A model generated the notes under the pieces. The model was not told where the DNA came from. It did not search any database and was given only the letters and a program-made list of their open reading frames with translations. This document shows, piece by piece, positions 35,104 to 44,153 of a DNA stretch of 64,000 bases; positions within the stretch are counted from its first letter, which is position 1, and each line of letters starts with the position of its first letter. The position numbers and the translations under genes were made by a program. Origin of the DNA: an uncultured Opitutia bacterium (GTDB taxonomy: Bacteria > Verrucomicrobiota > Verrucomicrobiia > Opitutales > Opitutaceae); assembly GCA_903820035.1 (NCBI GenBank), contig CAIJFT010000405.1, positions 1 through 64,000 on the forward strand, given 5' to 3'.

Positions 35104-37365
35104 ATGCAACCCCGACTCCGTTCCGTTATTTTAATCAGCGCCTTTGCCGTGGCTTCCTCGCTTGGCCGCGGGGCCACGACCGATGAGGTGGTCAAGCTCA
35201 CCGAGTTCACGGTCGGGGCCAAGGCCGACCGCGGTTACCTCGCCTCCGAAACGGTCTCCGGCAGCCGGGTGGCCACCGCCATCAAGGACCTGCCGTACTC
35301 GGTCAACGTGGTGACGAGCGAGTTCCTGGAGGATTTTGGCGTGCTGGAGGGAACGACGCAGGCGTTTGCCTACACCAGTTCGGTCGCGGCGATCGACCTG
35401 AGCGGCACCGGCAATTCCACGGTGCGCGGGTTTTCCAGCCAGTACATGCTCCGCGACGGCTTTTTCCGCCTGGGCCGGACGGATCCGATGCTGATCGACC
35501 GGGTGGAGTTCATCAAGGGGCCGAACGTCGGCTCGATCTACGGGCAAAGCCAGCCCGGCGGCATCATCAACATGATCACCAAGCGCCCGACGCGGACGGC
35601 CCACGCCTCGCTCAGCGTCACGGAAGGCGCGTACCAGACGAGCAAGGTGCAGGTGAACGCGAGCGGCCCGGTCCCCGGCCTGAAGAACGACGGTTATTTC
35701 GCCGGTTTCTCCAACTTCGAGCGCAACTATGAGGTCAAGGGCGCCAACCTGCGCAACCGTTCCTTCGCGCTGGGCTGGGAACACCGCCTCGCCGGCGGCG
35801 GCAACGTCTACCTATTGTCCAGCTACCTCCGGAACCAAGCCCACACCGTGATGAACGGCGTGCCCTACAACTACGACTCCGGGTCGAAGACCTACACGGG
35901 GCTGGCGATGAATCTGGCGTCGTTGAACGAGAACGGGCCGAACAGCGAGACGACCCGCGAAGTGGCCGATATCACCGCCAGCTTCGAGCAGCGGCTCAGC
36001 ACCGTCTTCTCGTTCCGCTCCGCGGCCAATGTGTATCACAGCCACAAATATCTCTTCAACGCCGGTTCGGGCACCCAGTACGACTACCTGAAGAACACCC
36101 TCGCGCGCGGCACCGTGGCCAAGAACCTGATCAACGAGGACGGCGGCGGTTTCCAGGCCGACTTGGTGGCGCACTACAAACTGTTCAACGGCGCCGCCGA
36201 CAACAAGACGCTCTGGACCCTCGATTTTTCGGACTACTACCGCTGGGACCCGACGTGGAACTTGAATTCCAATCTGGCGATCACCAACACCGCCACGACT
36301 CAGCCTCCCGGCGCCGCCGGCACCTATTGGTTTAAGAACATTTTTCCCGGCCAGCCCATCGACTACAGCATACCCGACTACAGTCCTGGGACCTTCTCGA
36401 CGCTCTCCAACCTCAAGAAAAACCGGTCCTCGATCTGGGGCGGCCTGGTCCGGCACCAAATGACCCTGTTGGGCGACCGGCTGATGCTGTTCGGCACCCT
36501 GCGCTACGACTACGTGCGGTTCAACCTGCGTAATTTCGAGGGCAAGGGGGCCGCGGCCCAGGGCAGCGCGAACGCCTGGTCGCCGAGCCTCGGGGTAAAC
36601 TACAAGATGGGCTCCGTCGCCTCTGCCTACTTCAGCCGCGGCGTCGGCTTCAATGCCAACGCCCAGAATCAGGTCGCGACCAATACGCCGGCGATCCAGC
36701 CGAACCAGCGCTCGTGGGGTTATGACTACGGGATCAAGTTCAACCTGCTCGACAACCGGCTCTTCCTCACCCTCGGCGGCTATTACACGGTGATGTACCA
36801 CGTGCCCACGACGGAGTTGCTGCCGAACGGCACCACGACCACGAATTTCTCCGGCAGCCTGCTGGGTCGGGGCGGCGAAATGGACCTGACGTGGCGGGTG
36901 ACCGAGAACCTGACGCTGCTCGGCGGCTACGGCCGCACCAACACGATCTACACCTATTTCGGCCGCGACACGGGCGCCGTCGGTTTTGCGCCGCGGCGGG
37001 TGCCGCCCACCCAAGGTGGGCTCTCCGCGAAGTACGCCTTCACCGGTTCGCTGCAGGGATTCTCCGTCAACGCCGGCGTTTCCCGAGTGGCCGCAGCGCC
37101 CGCGGAAGCACCGAACACCGGTGACCTGTTCAACTCCGCCGGCCTCTACACCGGCAATGACGGCCGCCGCTACCTCAAGCTGCCCGCCTACACCCGCGTC
37201 GACCTGGCCGCCCACTACCAGTTCAAGGCGTCGGGCAGCTATCGGCAGACGGTCAGCATCTTCCTCAAGAACGCGGGCGACAGCCGGTTTGCCGAGTATC
37301 TCACCTCCAATTCGACCGCCTCGGATCGGCGCGGAGTCTATGTGACCTACAAGCTCGGTTATTGA
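35104..37365 (+). CDS. TonB-dependent receptor (siderophore-receptor-like plug)
   Basis: GSRVATAIKDLPYSVNVVTSEFLEDFG; DRVEFIKGPNVGSIYGQSQPGGIINMITKRP. Confidence 0.93.
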   Translation: MQPRLRSVILISAFAVASSLGRGATTDEVVKLTEFTVGAKADRGYLASETVSGSRVATAIKDLPYSVNVVTSEFLEDFGVLEGTTQAFAYTSSVAAIDLSGTGNSTVRGFSSQYMLRDGFFRLGRTDPMLIDRVEFIKGPNVGSIYGQSQPGGIINMITKRPTRTAHASLSVTEGAYQTSKVQVNASGPVPGLKNDGYFAGFSNFERNYEVKGANLRNRSFALGWEHRLAGGGNVYLLSSYLRNQAHTVMNGVPYNYDSGSKTYTGLAMNLASLNENGPNSETTREVADITASFEQRLSTVFSFRSAANVYHSHKYLFNAGSGTQYDYLKNTLARGTVAKNLINEDGGGFQADLVAHYKLFNGAADNKTLWTLDFSDYYRWDPTWNLNSNLAITNTATTQPPGAAGTYWFKNIFPGQPIDYSIPDYSPGTFSTLSNLKKNRSSIWGGLVRHQMTLLGDRLMLFGTLRYDYVRFNLRNFEGKGAAAQGSANAWSPSLGVNYKMGSVASAYFSRGVGFNANAQNQVATNTPAIQPNQRSWGYDYGIKFNLLDNRLFLTLGGYYTVMYHVPTTELLPNGTTTTNFSGSLLGRGGEMDLTWRVTENLTLLGGYGRTNTIYTYFGRDTGAVGFAPRRVPPTQGGLSAKYAFTGSLQGFSVNAGVSRVAAAPAEAPNTGDLFNSAGLYTGNDGRRYLKLPAYTRVDLAAHYQFKASGSYRQTVSIFLKNAGDSRFAEYLTSNSTASDRRGVYVTYKLGY

Positions 37366-37444
37366 GCCGTCACGCCGCGTGCCGAACGGCCCTTTACCGG
37401 GGAATCCGGCGTGATTCATCGCCTCCGATCCCATTACCTTCGCC

Positions 37445-38563
37445 ATGCTCTTCCTCCTCGCCGCCCTGACGTTTAATCTCCCGGCCTACGAACTCCCGCG
37501 GGTCGTGCCCCTGGCCGAGGCCGCCCTCGGCGACCAGCCGGTTTCGATCACCGCCGTCGCGAATCCGCGCAGCCCGGGCGGGCTGCACGATTTCTCCTCG
37601 GAGGGCGACTACTGGTGGCCGGACCCGAAAAATCCCGCCGGCCCCTACATCCGGCGCGACGGTGAGACCAATCCCGACAACTTCGTCGCCCACCGGCGGC
37701 TGATGTTCGCGTTCGCGCGGGATTTTGGGGCGCTGGCCGCCGCGTATGACCTCACGCAAGAGGAACGTTTCGCCGCCGGGGCCGTGGCGCACTTGAAGGT
37801 CTGGTTCGTCGATCCGGCGACGCGCATGAATCCGAACCTCCAGTACGCCCAGTCGATCAAGGGCGTGTGCACGGGCCGGGGCACGGGCCTGATCGACACG
37901 GTGCACTTCGCGGAGGTCGCGCTCGGCATCCGCGCGCTGCACGGCTCCCGCGCCCTCGATGCGGCGACCGAGACCGCGGTCAAAGGTTGGTTCCGCGACT
38001 ACCTCGCCTGGCTGCAGACGCATCCGTACGGCATCGAGGAGCGCAACGCGGTGAACAACCACGGATCCTGCTGGGTGTTGCAGGTCGCGGCGTTCGCGCG
38101 GTTGGTCGACGACGCGCCGGCCCTCGCCTTCTGCCGGAGCCGTTTCAAGGACATCCTCCTGCCGAAGCAGATGGCGGCCGATGGCGGCTTCCCGCTCGAA
38201 CTGGCGCGCACCAAGCCGTACGGCTACTCGATCTTCAACCTGGATGTGATGACCGGGCTCGCCGTGGTGCTCACCACGCCGGACGTGAACTTCATGACGT
38301 TTGCGCTGGCCGACGGCCGCTCGATGGTGCGCGGGGTCGAATTCCTCGCCCCCTTCCTCGCCGACAAGTCGAAGTGGAAGCGGCCGCCCGATGTCTTGTA
38401 CTGGAAGGAATGGCCGGTGCGCCAACCGGCGCTGCTGTTCGGCGCGGTCGCCGCCGGCCGCGAAGACTGGCTCGCCCTTTGGCAGCGCCTGCCCTCGGAT
38501 CCCGTGGTCGAGGAAGTCCGCCGCAACCTGCCGATCCGCTTCCCGACCTTGTGGCGGCCCTGA
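37445..38563 (+). CDS. Alginate lyase family protein
   Basis: DYWWPDPKNPAGPYIRRDGETNPDNF; NLQYAQSIKGVCTGRGTGLIDTVHF; EERNAVNNHGSCWVLQVAAFA. Confidence 0.88.
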   Translation: MLFLLAALTFNLPAYELPRVVPLAEAALGDQPVSITAVANPRSPGGLHDFSSEGDYWWPDPKNPAGPYIRRDGETNPDNFVAHRRLMFAFARDFGALAAAYDLTQEERFAAGAVAHLKVWFVDPATRMNPNLQYAQSIKGVCTGRGTGLIDTVHFAEVALGIRALHGSRALDAATETAVKGWFRDYLAWLQTHPYGIEERNAVNNHGSCWVLQVAAFARLVDDAPALAFCRSRFKDILLPKQMAADGGFPLELARTKPYGYSIFNLDVMTGLAVVLTTPDVNFMTFALADGRSMVRGVEFLAPFLADKSKWKRPPDVLYWKEWPVRQPALLFGAVAAGREDWLALWQRLPSDPVVEEVRRNLPIRFPTLWRP

Positions 38564-38606
38564 TCTTTTTCTACCCACGATCGCAACGCGGCCCGCCCTT
38601 TCTCCT

Positions 38607-39962
38607 TTGAAAATTTTCTCCGCTCTCGCCCTCGGCGCTCTGGCCCTCGGATTCGTCGGCCCGCCGTCCGCCGGCGCCGCCGACCGTCCCAATGTCATCT
38701 TCATCCTCGCCGACGACCTCGGCACCGGGGACGTGAGCTGTTACGGCGCGGACAACCGCCGGACGCCGAACATCGACCAGCTCGCCGCGCGCGGGGTCCG
38801 GTTCACGCACGCCTACACGGCTCCGCTTTGCGGTCCGTCCCGCGCCTGCATCATGACGGGACGCTACGCGTTTCGCACTGGGGCGACGAATCAGGACCGG
38901 GTCGTGGCCTGGAAGGCGACCCACGAAACCCTCACGCCCGCGTACCTCAAGCCGGCGGGCTACGCCACGGCGATCGTCGGGAAGTGGAGCCAGTTCAGTT
39001 TTGATCCGGCCGAAGCCGGCTTCGACGACAGCCTGCGGTTTTATGCGAGCGGCCGCTATTGGGCGGATTCCGCCGGGGAGGATGATCAGAAGGTGAAGAA
39101 GGGCCTCTACGTCGTGAACGGCCAGACGGTGAAGCAGGGCAAAACGGAATACCTGCCCGATACGATGGAGCAGCATCTCTTCGCGTTCATGGCGAAGAAT
39201 CGCGAGCGGCCCTTCTATGCCTATTATTCCATGTCGCACGTGCATGGGGAGATTGTGCGGACGCCGGACAGTGCGCCCGACAGCAAGGACTTGTACGTCG
39301 ACAATTGTGCCTACATGGACAAGCTGGTCGGCAACCTGGTGCGCGAACTCGAGCGCCAAAAACTCAGCGAAAAAACAGTCCTGATTTTTTGCGGCGACAA
39401 CGGCACCGCCAAGTCGCCGGCCGAGCGTTCCACCATCGGCGGTCGCCGCCTCATCGGCCAGAAGGGCACGATGCAGGAGGGGGGCGCGCTGGTGCCCTTG
39501 ATCGTGGTTTGGCCCGGCGTGACGCCGCAGGGCAAAGTGATCGATGATCTCGTGGATTCGACCGACTACCTGCCGACCGTGGCGGAAATCGCCGGGGCGA
39601 CGTTGCCCAAGGACAAGGTGTTCGACGGTCGCAGTGTTGTGCCGCAGTTGCGCGGGGAGAAGGGCAACCCTCGGGAGTGGATCTTCATCGAGCTGGCCCG
39701 CAATTGGTATGTCCGCGAAGCCGGCTGGAAATTGAACGAAGCCGGCGAACTTTTCGACATGAGCGGGTCGCCGTTCACCGAACCCGTGGTGCCGGTGGCG
39801 CAGCAGAGCCCGGCCGCGGCGGCGGCCCGCGCCCGCTTGCAGACGGTGCTGGCGAAGCTGGATCCCGCCGGCGGAATCCTGGACGACGGCGACGGCACCG
39901 GCCGGCACGCCAACAAGCCCGCCAAGCCCGGCAAATCCGAGAAGAAGGTGAAGGCAAAATAG
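38607..39962 (+). CDS. Sulfatase (type I, Cys-type)
   Basis: In-frame TTG start before KIFSALALGALALGFVG signal; NVIFILADDLGTGDVSCYGA; LCGPSRACIMTGRYAFRTG (C-x-P-S-R). Confidence 0.9.
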   Translation: MKIFSALALGALALGFVGPPSAGAADRPNVIFILADDLGTGDVSCYGADNRRTPNIDQLAARGVRFTHAYTAPLCGPSRACIMTGRYAFRTGATNQDRVVAWKATHETLTPAYLKPAGYATAIVGKWSQFSFDPAEAGFDDSLRFYASGRYWADSAGEDDQKVKKGLYVVNGQTVKQGKTEYLPDTMEQHLFAFMAKNRERPFYAYYSMSHVHGEIVRTPDSAPDSKDLYVDNCAYMDKLVGNLVRELERQKLSEKTVLIFCGDNGTAKSPAERSTIGGRRLIGQKGTMQEGGALVPLIVVWPGVTPQGKVIDDLVDSTDYLPTVAEIAGATLPKDKVFDGRSVVPQLRGEKGNPREWIFIELARNWYVREAGWKLNEAGELFDMSGSPFTEPVVPVAQQSPAAAAARARLQTVLAKLDPAGGILDDGDGTGRHANKPAKPGKSEKKVKAK

Positions 39963-40020
39963 TCCGGCCGCGGTCTGGCCGCTCCCGGCCCTCAACCCAT
40001 TCCCCACCGGCTTCCCTCTT

Positions 40021-40869
40021 ATGTCCCGCTTACTGCGCGCCCGCGAACACTACCCGCAGCCTCTCGTGCAGCCGCGCGCCGGGCTGCTGGAGCTCGGTTA
40101 TTTTCACCTGCTGCGGCTGCGGGCCGGGGAGTCGCACACGTTTGCCGAGCCCGGTTGCGAACTGCTCTGCGTGGTGTTGTCGGGCCAGGCCGAAATCGTG
40201 GTTGGCGATACGTCGTTCGAACGCGTCGGGCGCCGGGCGGGCATTTGGGACGGGCCGGCGGACTCGGTGTACTGCGGCACCTCCGCCCGTATATCAGTGC
40301 GGGGCCTGCGCGACGGTACCGAGGTGGCGGTGGCCGGCGGCGTGTGCGCGCAGTCCTTTGCGCCGTTTCGGATTTCGCCCGAGGACGTCGAAATGGTCGA
40401 GGTCGGCTCGCCCGACACGCATTCGCGGCGGAGAATCTTTCACATCCTCGGGCAGAATGCCGCGGGTCGCGCGGGCAACCTGCTCGTCAGCGAACTCTAT
40501 GGTGATGGCGGCTGCTGGTCGGGTTACCCGCCGCACAAACACGACACGGAAAATCCGCCGGAAGAAACCGCCTTCGAGGAAATTTATCATTACCGCTACC
40601 GGCCGGAGAACGGATTCGGCGCGCAATTTTGCTATCGGCCCGACGGCGGCGGGGCCGAACCAGAAGTGGTCATGACGCGCCACGGCGACACCTACCTCGT
40701 CGACCGCGGTTATCATCCGACCGTCCGGGCGCCGGGGCATGAGGGCTACATCTTCACGATTTTGGTCGGTCGCCACCAGCGCTCGCTCGTGCAGAGTTTC
40801 GAACCGACGCACCGGCACCTGATGGATAAAATTCCCGGCATTCAGGCGATGCGGGACAAATTCAAGTGA
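40021..40869 (+). CDS. iolB: 5-deoxy-glucuronate isomerase family (IolB-like)
   Basis: GYPPHKHDTENPPEETAFEEIYHYRYRPENGFGAQFCY; YHPTVRAPGHEGYIFTILVG. Confidence 0.85.
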   Translation: MSRLLRAREHYPQPLVQPRAGLLELGYFHLLRLRAGESHTFAEPGCELLCVVLSGQAEIVVGDTSFERVGRRAGIWDGPADSVYCGTSARISVRGLRDGTEVAVAGGVCAQSFAPFRISPEDVEMVEVGSPDTHSRRRIFHILGQNAAGRAGNLLVSELYGDGGCWSGYPPHKHDTENPPEETAFEEIYHYRYRPENGFGAQFCYRPDGGGAEPEVVMTRHGDTYLVDRGYHPTVRAPGHEGYIFTILVGRHQRSLVQSFEPTHRHLMDKIPGIQAMRDKFK

Positions 40870-42128
40870 GCCGGCCTCCTTCGTCATCGCATCGCGTCGG
40901 CCCCGATGAGCGCCCGTGGCGCTGGGTGATCATCGGACTGATCTTTCTCGGTACGGTCATCAATTATTTTGACCGCCTGGCGCTCCCGACGCTCGCCCCG
41001 GTGCTGCGCGCGGAGTTCAAACTCACCAACGTCGACTACGCGTGGATCGCGAACTCGTTTCTCCTCGTCTACGCGCTCTCGATGTTTCTTTGGGGCGCGG
41101 TGTTTGACCGCATCGGAAACCGGCTTGGCTTTGCCGTCGCGGTGGTCGTCTGGTCGGTGGCCCAGATCGGCACCGCCGCCGCCCGCGGGGTCGCGAGCTT
41201 CGGCCTGTTGCGCGGCCTGCTCGGCCTCGGCGAAGCGGGCAACTGGCCCGGCGCCACCCGCACGATCGCGGCGTGGTTTCCCGCCCGGCAACGTGCGCTC
41301 GGCATGGGCATCGCCAACACGGGCGCCTCGCTCGGCCCGGCCTTTGCGATTCCGTTGATCATCTGGCTGCGCGACGACTTCGGCTGGCGCGCGGTGTTTC
41401 TGATCACGGGCGGGATGGGCTTCGTCTGGTTGATTCTGTGGCTCCTGCTTTATCCGCGGACGGCGGAAATCCAAGCGTCCGCCCGGAGCGACGGAGCCGC
41501 ACCGGCGCACCCGCCCGTCCCGTGGAGGGTGCTTCTCCACCGCCGCGAGGTGTGGGGCATCGTGGTTGCGCGGTTCCTGGGCGATCCCATCTGGTGGCTC
41601 TACGTGAACTGGATGCCGTTGTACCTTGCGGACGTGCGCGGCTTCGACCTGAAGCAGCTGAAGGCGACCGGCTGGGTGCCCTACGTGGCGGCGGCGGCCG
41701 GGGCGTTGGCCGGCGGCTGGCTTTCGGGCTTCTTGCTCCGCCGCACCGGGAACGTAAATCGGGCGCGCAAGGTCGCCATCACGCTGGGCACGGTCGCGAT
41801 GCTGGCCGGGTTTATGACGGCCTGCGCGACGTCCGCGCCCGCGGCCATCGTCTGGATGAGCATCACGCTCTTCGGTTTTCAATGCTGGGTCGGCAACGTG
41901 CAGACGCTCGCGAGTGATTACTTCCCGGTGGGGGCGGTGGGTTCGATCGCGGGGTTCGCCGGCACGGCGGCCGGTCTGGGGGCGGTGATCTTCACCTTCT
42001 CCACCGGCTGGGTCGTGGACCACTTCTCGTACACGCCGATCTTGCTGACGGCGGCCGTGCTGGCGCCGCTCGCGACGACGGCGTTGTTTGTCTTGTCAGG
42101 TCCGGTGCGCCGGATCGAAGTCACCTGA
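40866..42128 (+). CDS. MFS transporter (ACS/hexuronate type)
   Basis: GTG start overlapping upstream TGA; INYFDRLALPTLAPVLRAEFKLTNVDYAWIANSFLLVYALSMFLWGAVFDRIGNR. Confidence 0.9.
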   Translation: MSRPPSSSHRVGPDERPWRWVIIGLIFLGTVINYFDRLALPTLAPVLRAEFKLTNVDYAWIANSFLLVYALSMFLWGAVFDRIGNRLGFAVAVVVWSVAQIGTAAARGVASFGLLRGLLGLGEAGNWPGATRTIAAWFPARQRALGMGIANTGASLGPAFAIPLIIWLRDDFGWRAVFLITGGMGFVWLILWLLLYPRTAEIQASARSDGAAPAHPPVPWRVLLHRREVWGIVVARFLGDPIWWLYVNWMPLYLADVRGFDLKQLKATGWVPYVAAAAGALAGGWLSGFLLRRTGNVNRARKVAITLGTVAMLAGFMTACATSAPAAIVWMSITLFGFQCWVGNVQTLASDYFPVGAVGSIAGFAGTAAGLGAVIFTFSTGWVVDHFSYTPILLTAAVLAPLATTALFVLSGPVRRIEVT

Positions 42129-42135
42129 TCCTCCC

Positions 42136-42909
42136 ATGTCCGGAAAAAATCCCCTTTTCGATCTCACCGGGCGCATCGCGCTCGTCACCGGTTCCAGTCA
42201 GGGCCTCGGGCTCGCGATTGCGCGCGGGCTCGCGCAGGCGGGTGCGGCGGTGGTGCTGAACGGCCGCGACGAGAAGAAACTCGCGGCGACGGCGGACGCG
42301 TTGCGCGCGGAGGGCGTGAAGGTGTATCCGGCGGCGTTCGATGTCACCGACGGCGCGGCGGGTGCGGCGGCGGTGGCGCGGGCCGAGGCGGAATTCGGGG
42401 TCATCGACATTCTGGTCAACAACGCGGGCATCCAGCGGCGGGCGCCGTTGGCCGAGATGACGGAGGAGCAGTGGCGGTCGGTCATCGACACGAACCTTAC
42501 GAGTGCGTTTCTCGTCTCGCGGGCGGTGGCGCCGCGGATGATTGCGCGCGGCCGCGGCAAGATCATCAACATTTGCTCCGTGATGAGCGAGGTGTCGCGG
42601 CCGACGATCGCGAATTACGCGGCGGCGAAGGGCGGCTTGAAGATGCTCACGCGCGCCATGGCGGTCGAGTGGGCGAAGCACGGGCTGCAGACCAACGGCA
42701 TCGCGCCGGGTTACTTCGTGACCGAGCTGAACCAGCCGCTCGTCGAGAACGTCGATTTCAACAAGTGGATCTGCGGCCGCACGCCCGCGGGGCGTTGGGG
42801 TCAGCCGCACGAGCTGGCGGGCGCCGCGGTCTTTCTCGCCTCGACCGCGAGTGATTTCGTGAACGGCCAGGTGCTGTACGTCGACGGCGGTCTGCTGGCG
42901 TCGTTGTAG
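42136..42909 (+). CDS. SDR-family oxidoreductase (gluconate 5-dehydrogenase/KduD-like)
   Basis: RIALVTGSSQGLGLAIARGLAQAGA; DILVNNAGIQRR; YAAAKGGLKMLTRAMAVEW. Confidence 0.93.
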   Translation: MSGKNPLFDLTGRIALVTGSSQGLGLAIARGLAQAGAAVVLNGRDEKKLAATADALRAEGVKVYPAAFDVTDGAAGAAAVARAEAEFGVIDILVNNAGIQRRAPLAEMTEEQWRSVIDTNLTSAFLVSRAVAPRMIARGRGKIINICSVMSEVSRPTIANYAAAKGGLKMLTRAMAVEWAKHGLQTNGIAPGYFVTELNQPLVENVDFNKWICGRTPAGRWGQPHELAGAAVFLASTASDFVNGQVLYVDGGLLASL

Positions 42910-42932
42910 GCCCGGGCGGTGGCCGGGGTCAC
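42906..42932 (+). repeat. REP-like unit with GTAG head
   Basis: GTAGGCCCGGGCGGTGGCCGGGGTC; shares GTAGGCCCGG with the 19748-19839 element; TAG is the stop codon of the SDR gene. Confidence 0.5.
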
Positions 42933-43047
42933 CCGTTCCGAAATACACTCGCCCGGACACCGGCCGGTCCTGCCGCGGAAAATTTCCCCGGTAAATCCGC
43001 TTTGCTTTTCGGTGCGGTGCGGTCGACCGTGAGGTGACGGCGGCCGC

Positions 43048-43986
43048 ATGCACGATGTCTTCACCGGAAAAATCACCCGCATCCAAGGCCGCGCCCTCCC
43101 CGGCGCGGAAGAGCGCCGCTGTATTCAACTCGATCACGAGCGCCGACTGGAAGCGCTCGATCGACTCGGCGCGGCAGCAGAAAAATGCGATCTCCGAACG
43201 AATTCGGACCCGGACCGCGACCTCGTCCTCCTCGCCGAAGACGAAGTAGCCCTGCTTGAGGGTTCGAGTTCCGCCTGGTCGGAGTTGGGTGACGCGATCC
43301 GCGCGTTCCGCGAGTCGCTTCCGTTATGCCGGTTGGAGGATTTCGGCTTTCACGCCGAGGTGGAGCATCCGCTGGAGGAGCCGAATGCGCGCCTGCGTTA
43401 CCTGCATAGCGGCGTGGAGGCGTCGGCCTTTATGGCGGTGGCCGACGGCTCGGTGTACAAATTTTTTCTCCCGCGCGAGGAGAAGCAGGTCGGCAGCGTC
43501 TTCGGTTTCCGCCCGGGCGACGAGGCGTCGCTCCACGCCGAAGCCGAGCTCGGTGCCTACCGCGGGCTCCTCGAAAAAATCCTTCTGATCCACGCGCTCG
43601 GCGGCATGGCGACCGAGGTCGTGGCGGTCACCGTCGAGGGGATTCTCGTGGCGAAGCAGGTCCTCGGCGAACCGTTGCCGCAGGGCCAGGACATGTCGCG
43701 TTCGTTGCCGCCGGGGTTGATCGAAATCCCCTCGCGCTTCTTGCGCGCCAACCGCGACCACCCGCGGCTTTTTTTCCTCGGCGACCGGCCCTGGCTGGTG
43801 GCGGATTTGCACGCGCGGAACTTCGTGCGCGCGGTCGATGGCCACCTCTATGTGATTGATCTGGTGTCCGCCCCGTGGCCGGAGGAACGCGTCCGGGCCG
43901 ACCCGCAAATCGCGGCCTGGCTCGACCGTGTGCGCCGCGACCCCCACGCCGGCGCCCTGCCCGGAGCGCACGACGACGACCTGTAG
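43048..43986 (+). CDS. Putative polyvalent-protein-type kinase domain protein
   Basis: VYKFFLPREEKQVGSVFGF...GILVAKQVLGEPLPQG...WLVADLHARNFVRAVDGHLYVIDLVSAPW kinase-like motif order; the N-terminal boundary is uncertain. Confidence 0.65.
   Translation: MHDVFTGKITRIQGRALPGAEERRCIQLDHERRLEALDRLGAAAEKCDLRTNSDPDRDLVLLAEDEVALLEGSSSAWSELGDAIRAFRESLPLCRLEDFGFHAEVEHPLEEPNARLRYLHSGVEASAFMAVADGSVYKFFLPREEKQVGSVFGFRPGDEASLHAEAELGAYRGLLEKILLIHALGGMATEVVAVTVEGILVAKQVLGEPLPQGQDMSRSLPPGLIEIPSRFLRANRDHPRLFFLGDRPWLVADLHARNFVRAVDGHLYVIDLVSAPWPEERVRADPQIAAWLDRVRRDPHAGALPGAHDDDL
43055..43249 (+). CDS. Small ORF overlapping the 5' part of the kinase-like ORF in another frame
   Basis: MSSPEKSPASKAAPSPARKSAAVFNSITSADWKRSIDSARQQKNAISERIRTRTATSSSSPKTK. 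Confidence 0.4.
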   Translation: MSSPEKSPASKAAPSPARKSAAVFNSITSADWKRSIDSARQQKNAISERIRTRTATSSSSPKTK

Positions 43987-44031
43987 TTTCACGTATGACG
44001 TGAAACGATGCCCGGCCCATCCCTTGAACAA

Positions 44032-44100
44032 GGAGACCGGGCAGAGTGGGGGGATATATTTTCTCCCCCCGGCCTCCCCGGTCTTCCTGTTCCAAACGGT
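44032..44100. repeat. Inverted-repeat element, AACAGGAAGA family
   Basis: TTGAACAAGGAGACCGGGCAGAGTGGGGGGA / TCTCCCCCCGGCCTCCCCGGTCTTCCTGTTCCAA. Confidence 0.75.
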
Positions 44101-44153
44101 CCCGCCCGGTTTCGAGGTTGAACCGTTCCGGCCCTGCGGCGCACCTTGTCGCC

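Noticed and set aside
35812-37446. 544-aa minus-strand ORF
   Set aside because: Antisense shadow of the TonB receptor.
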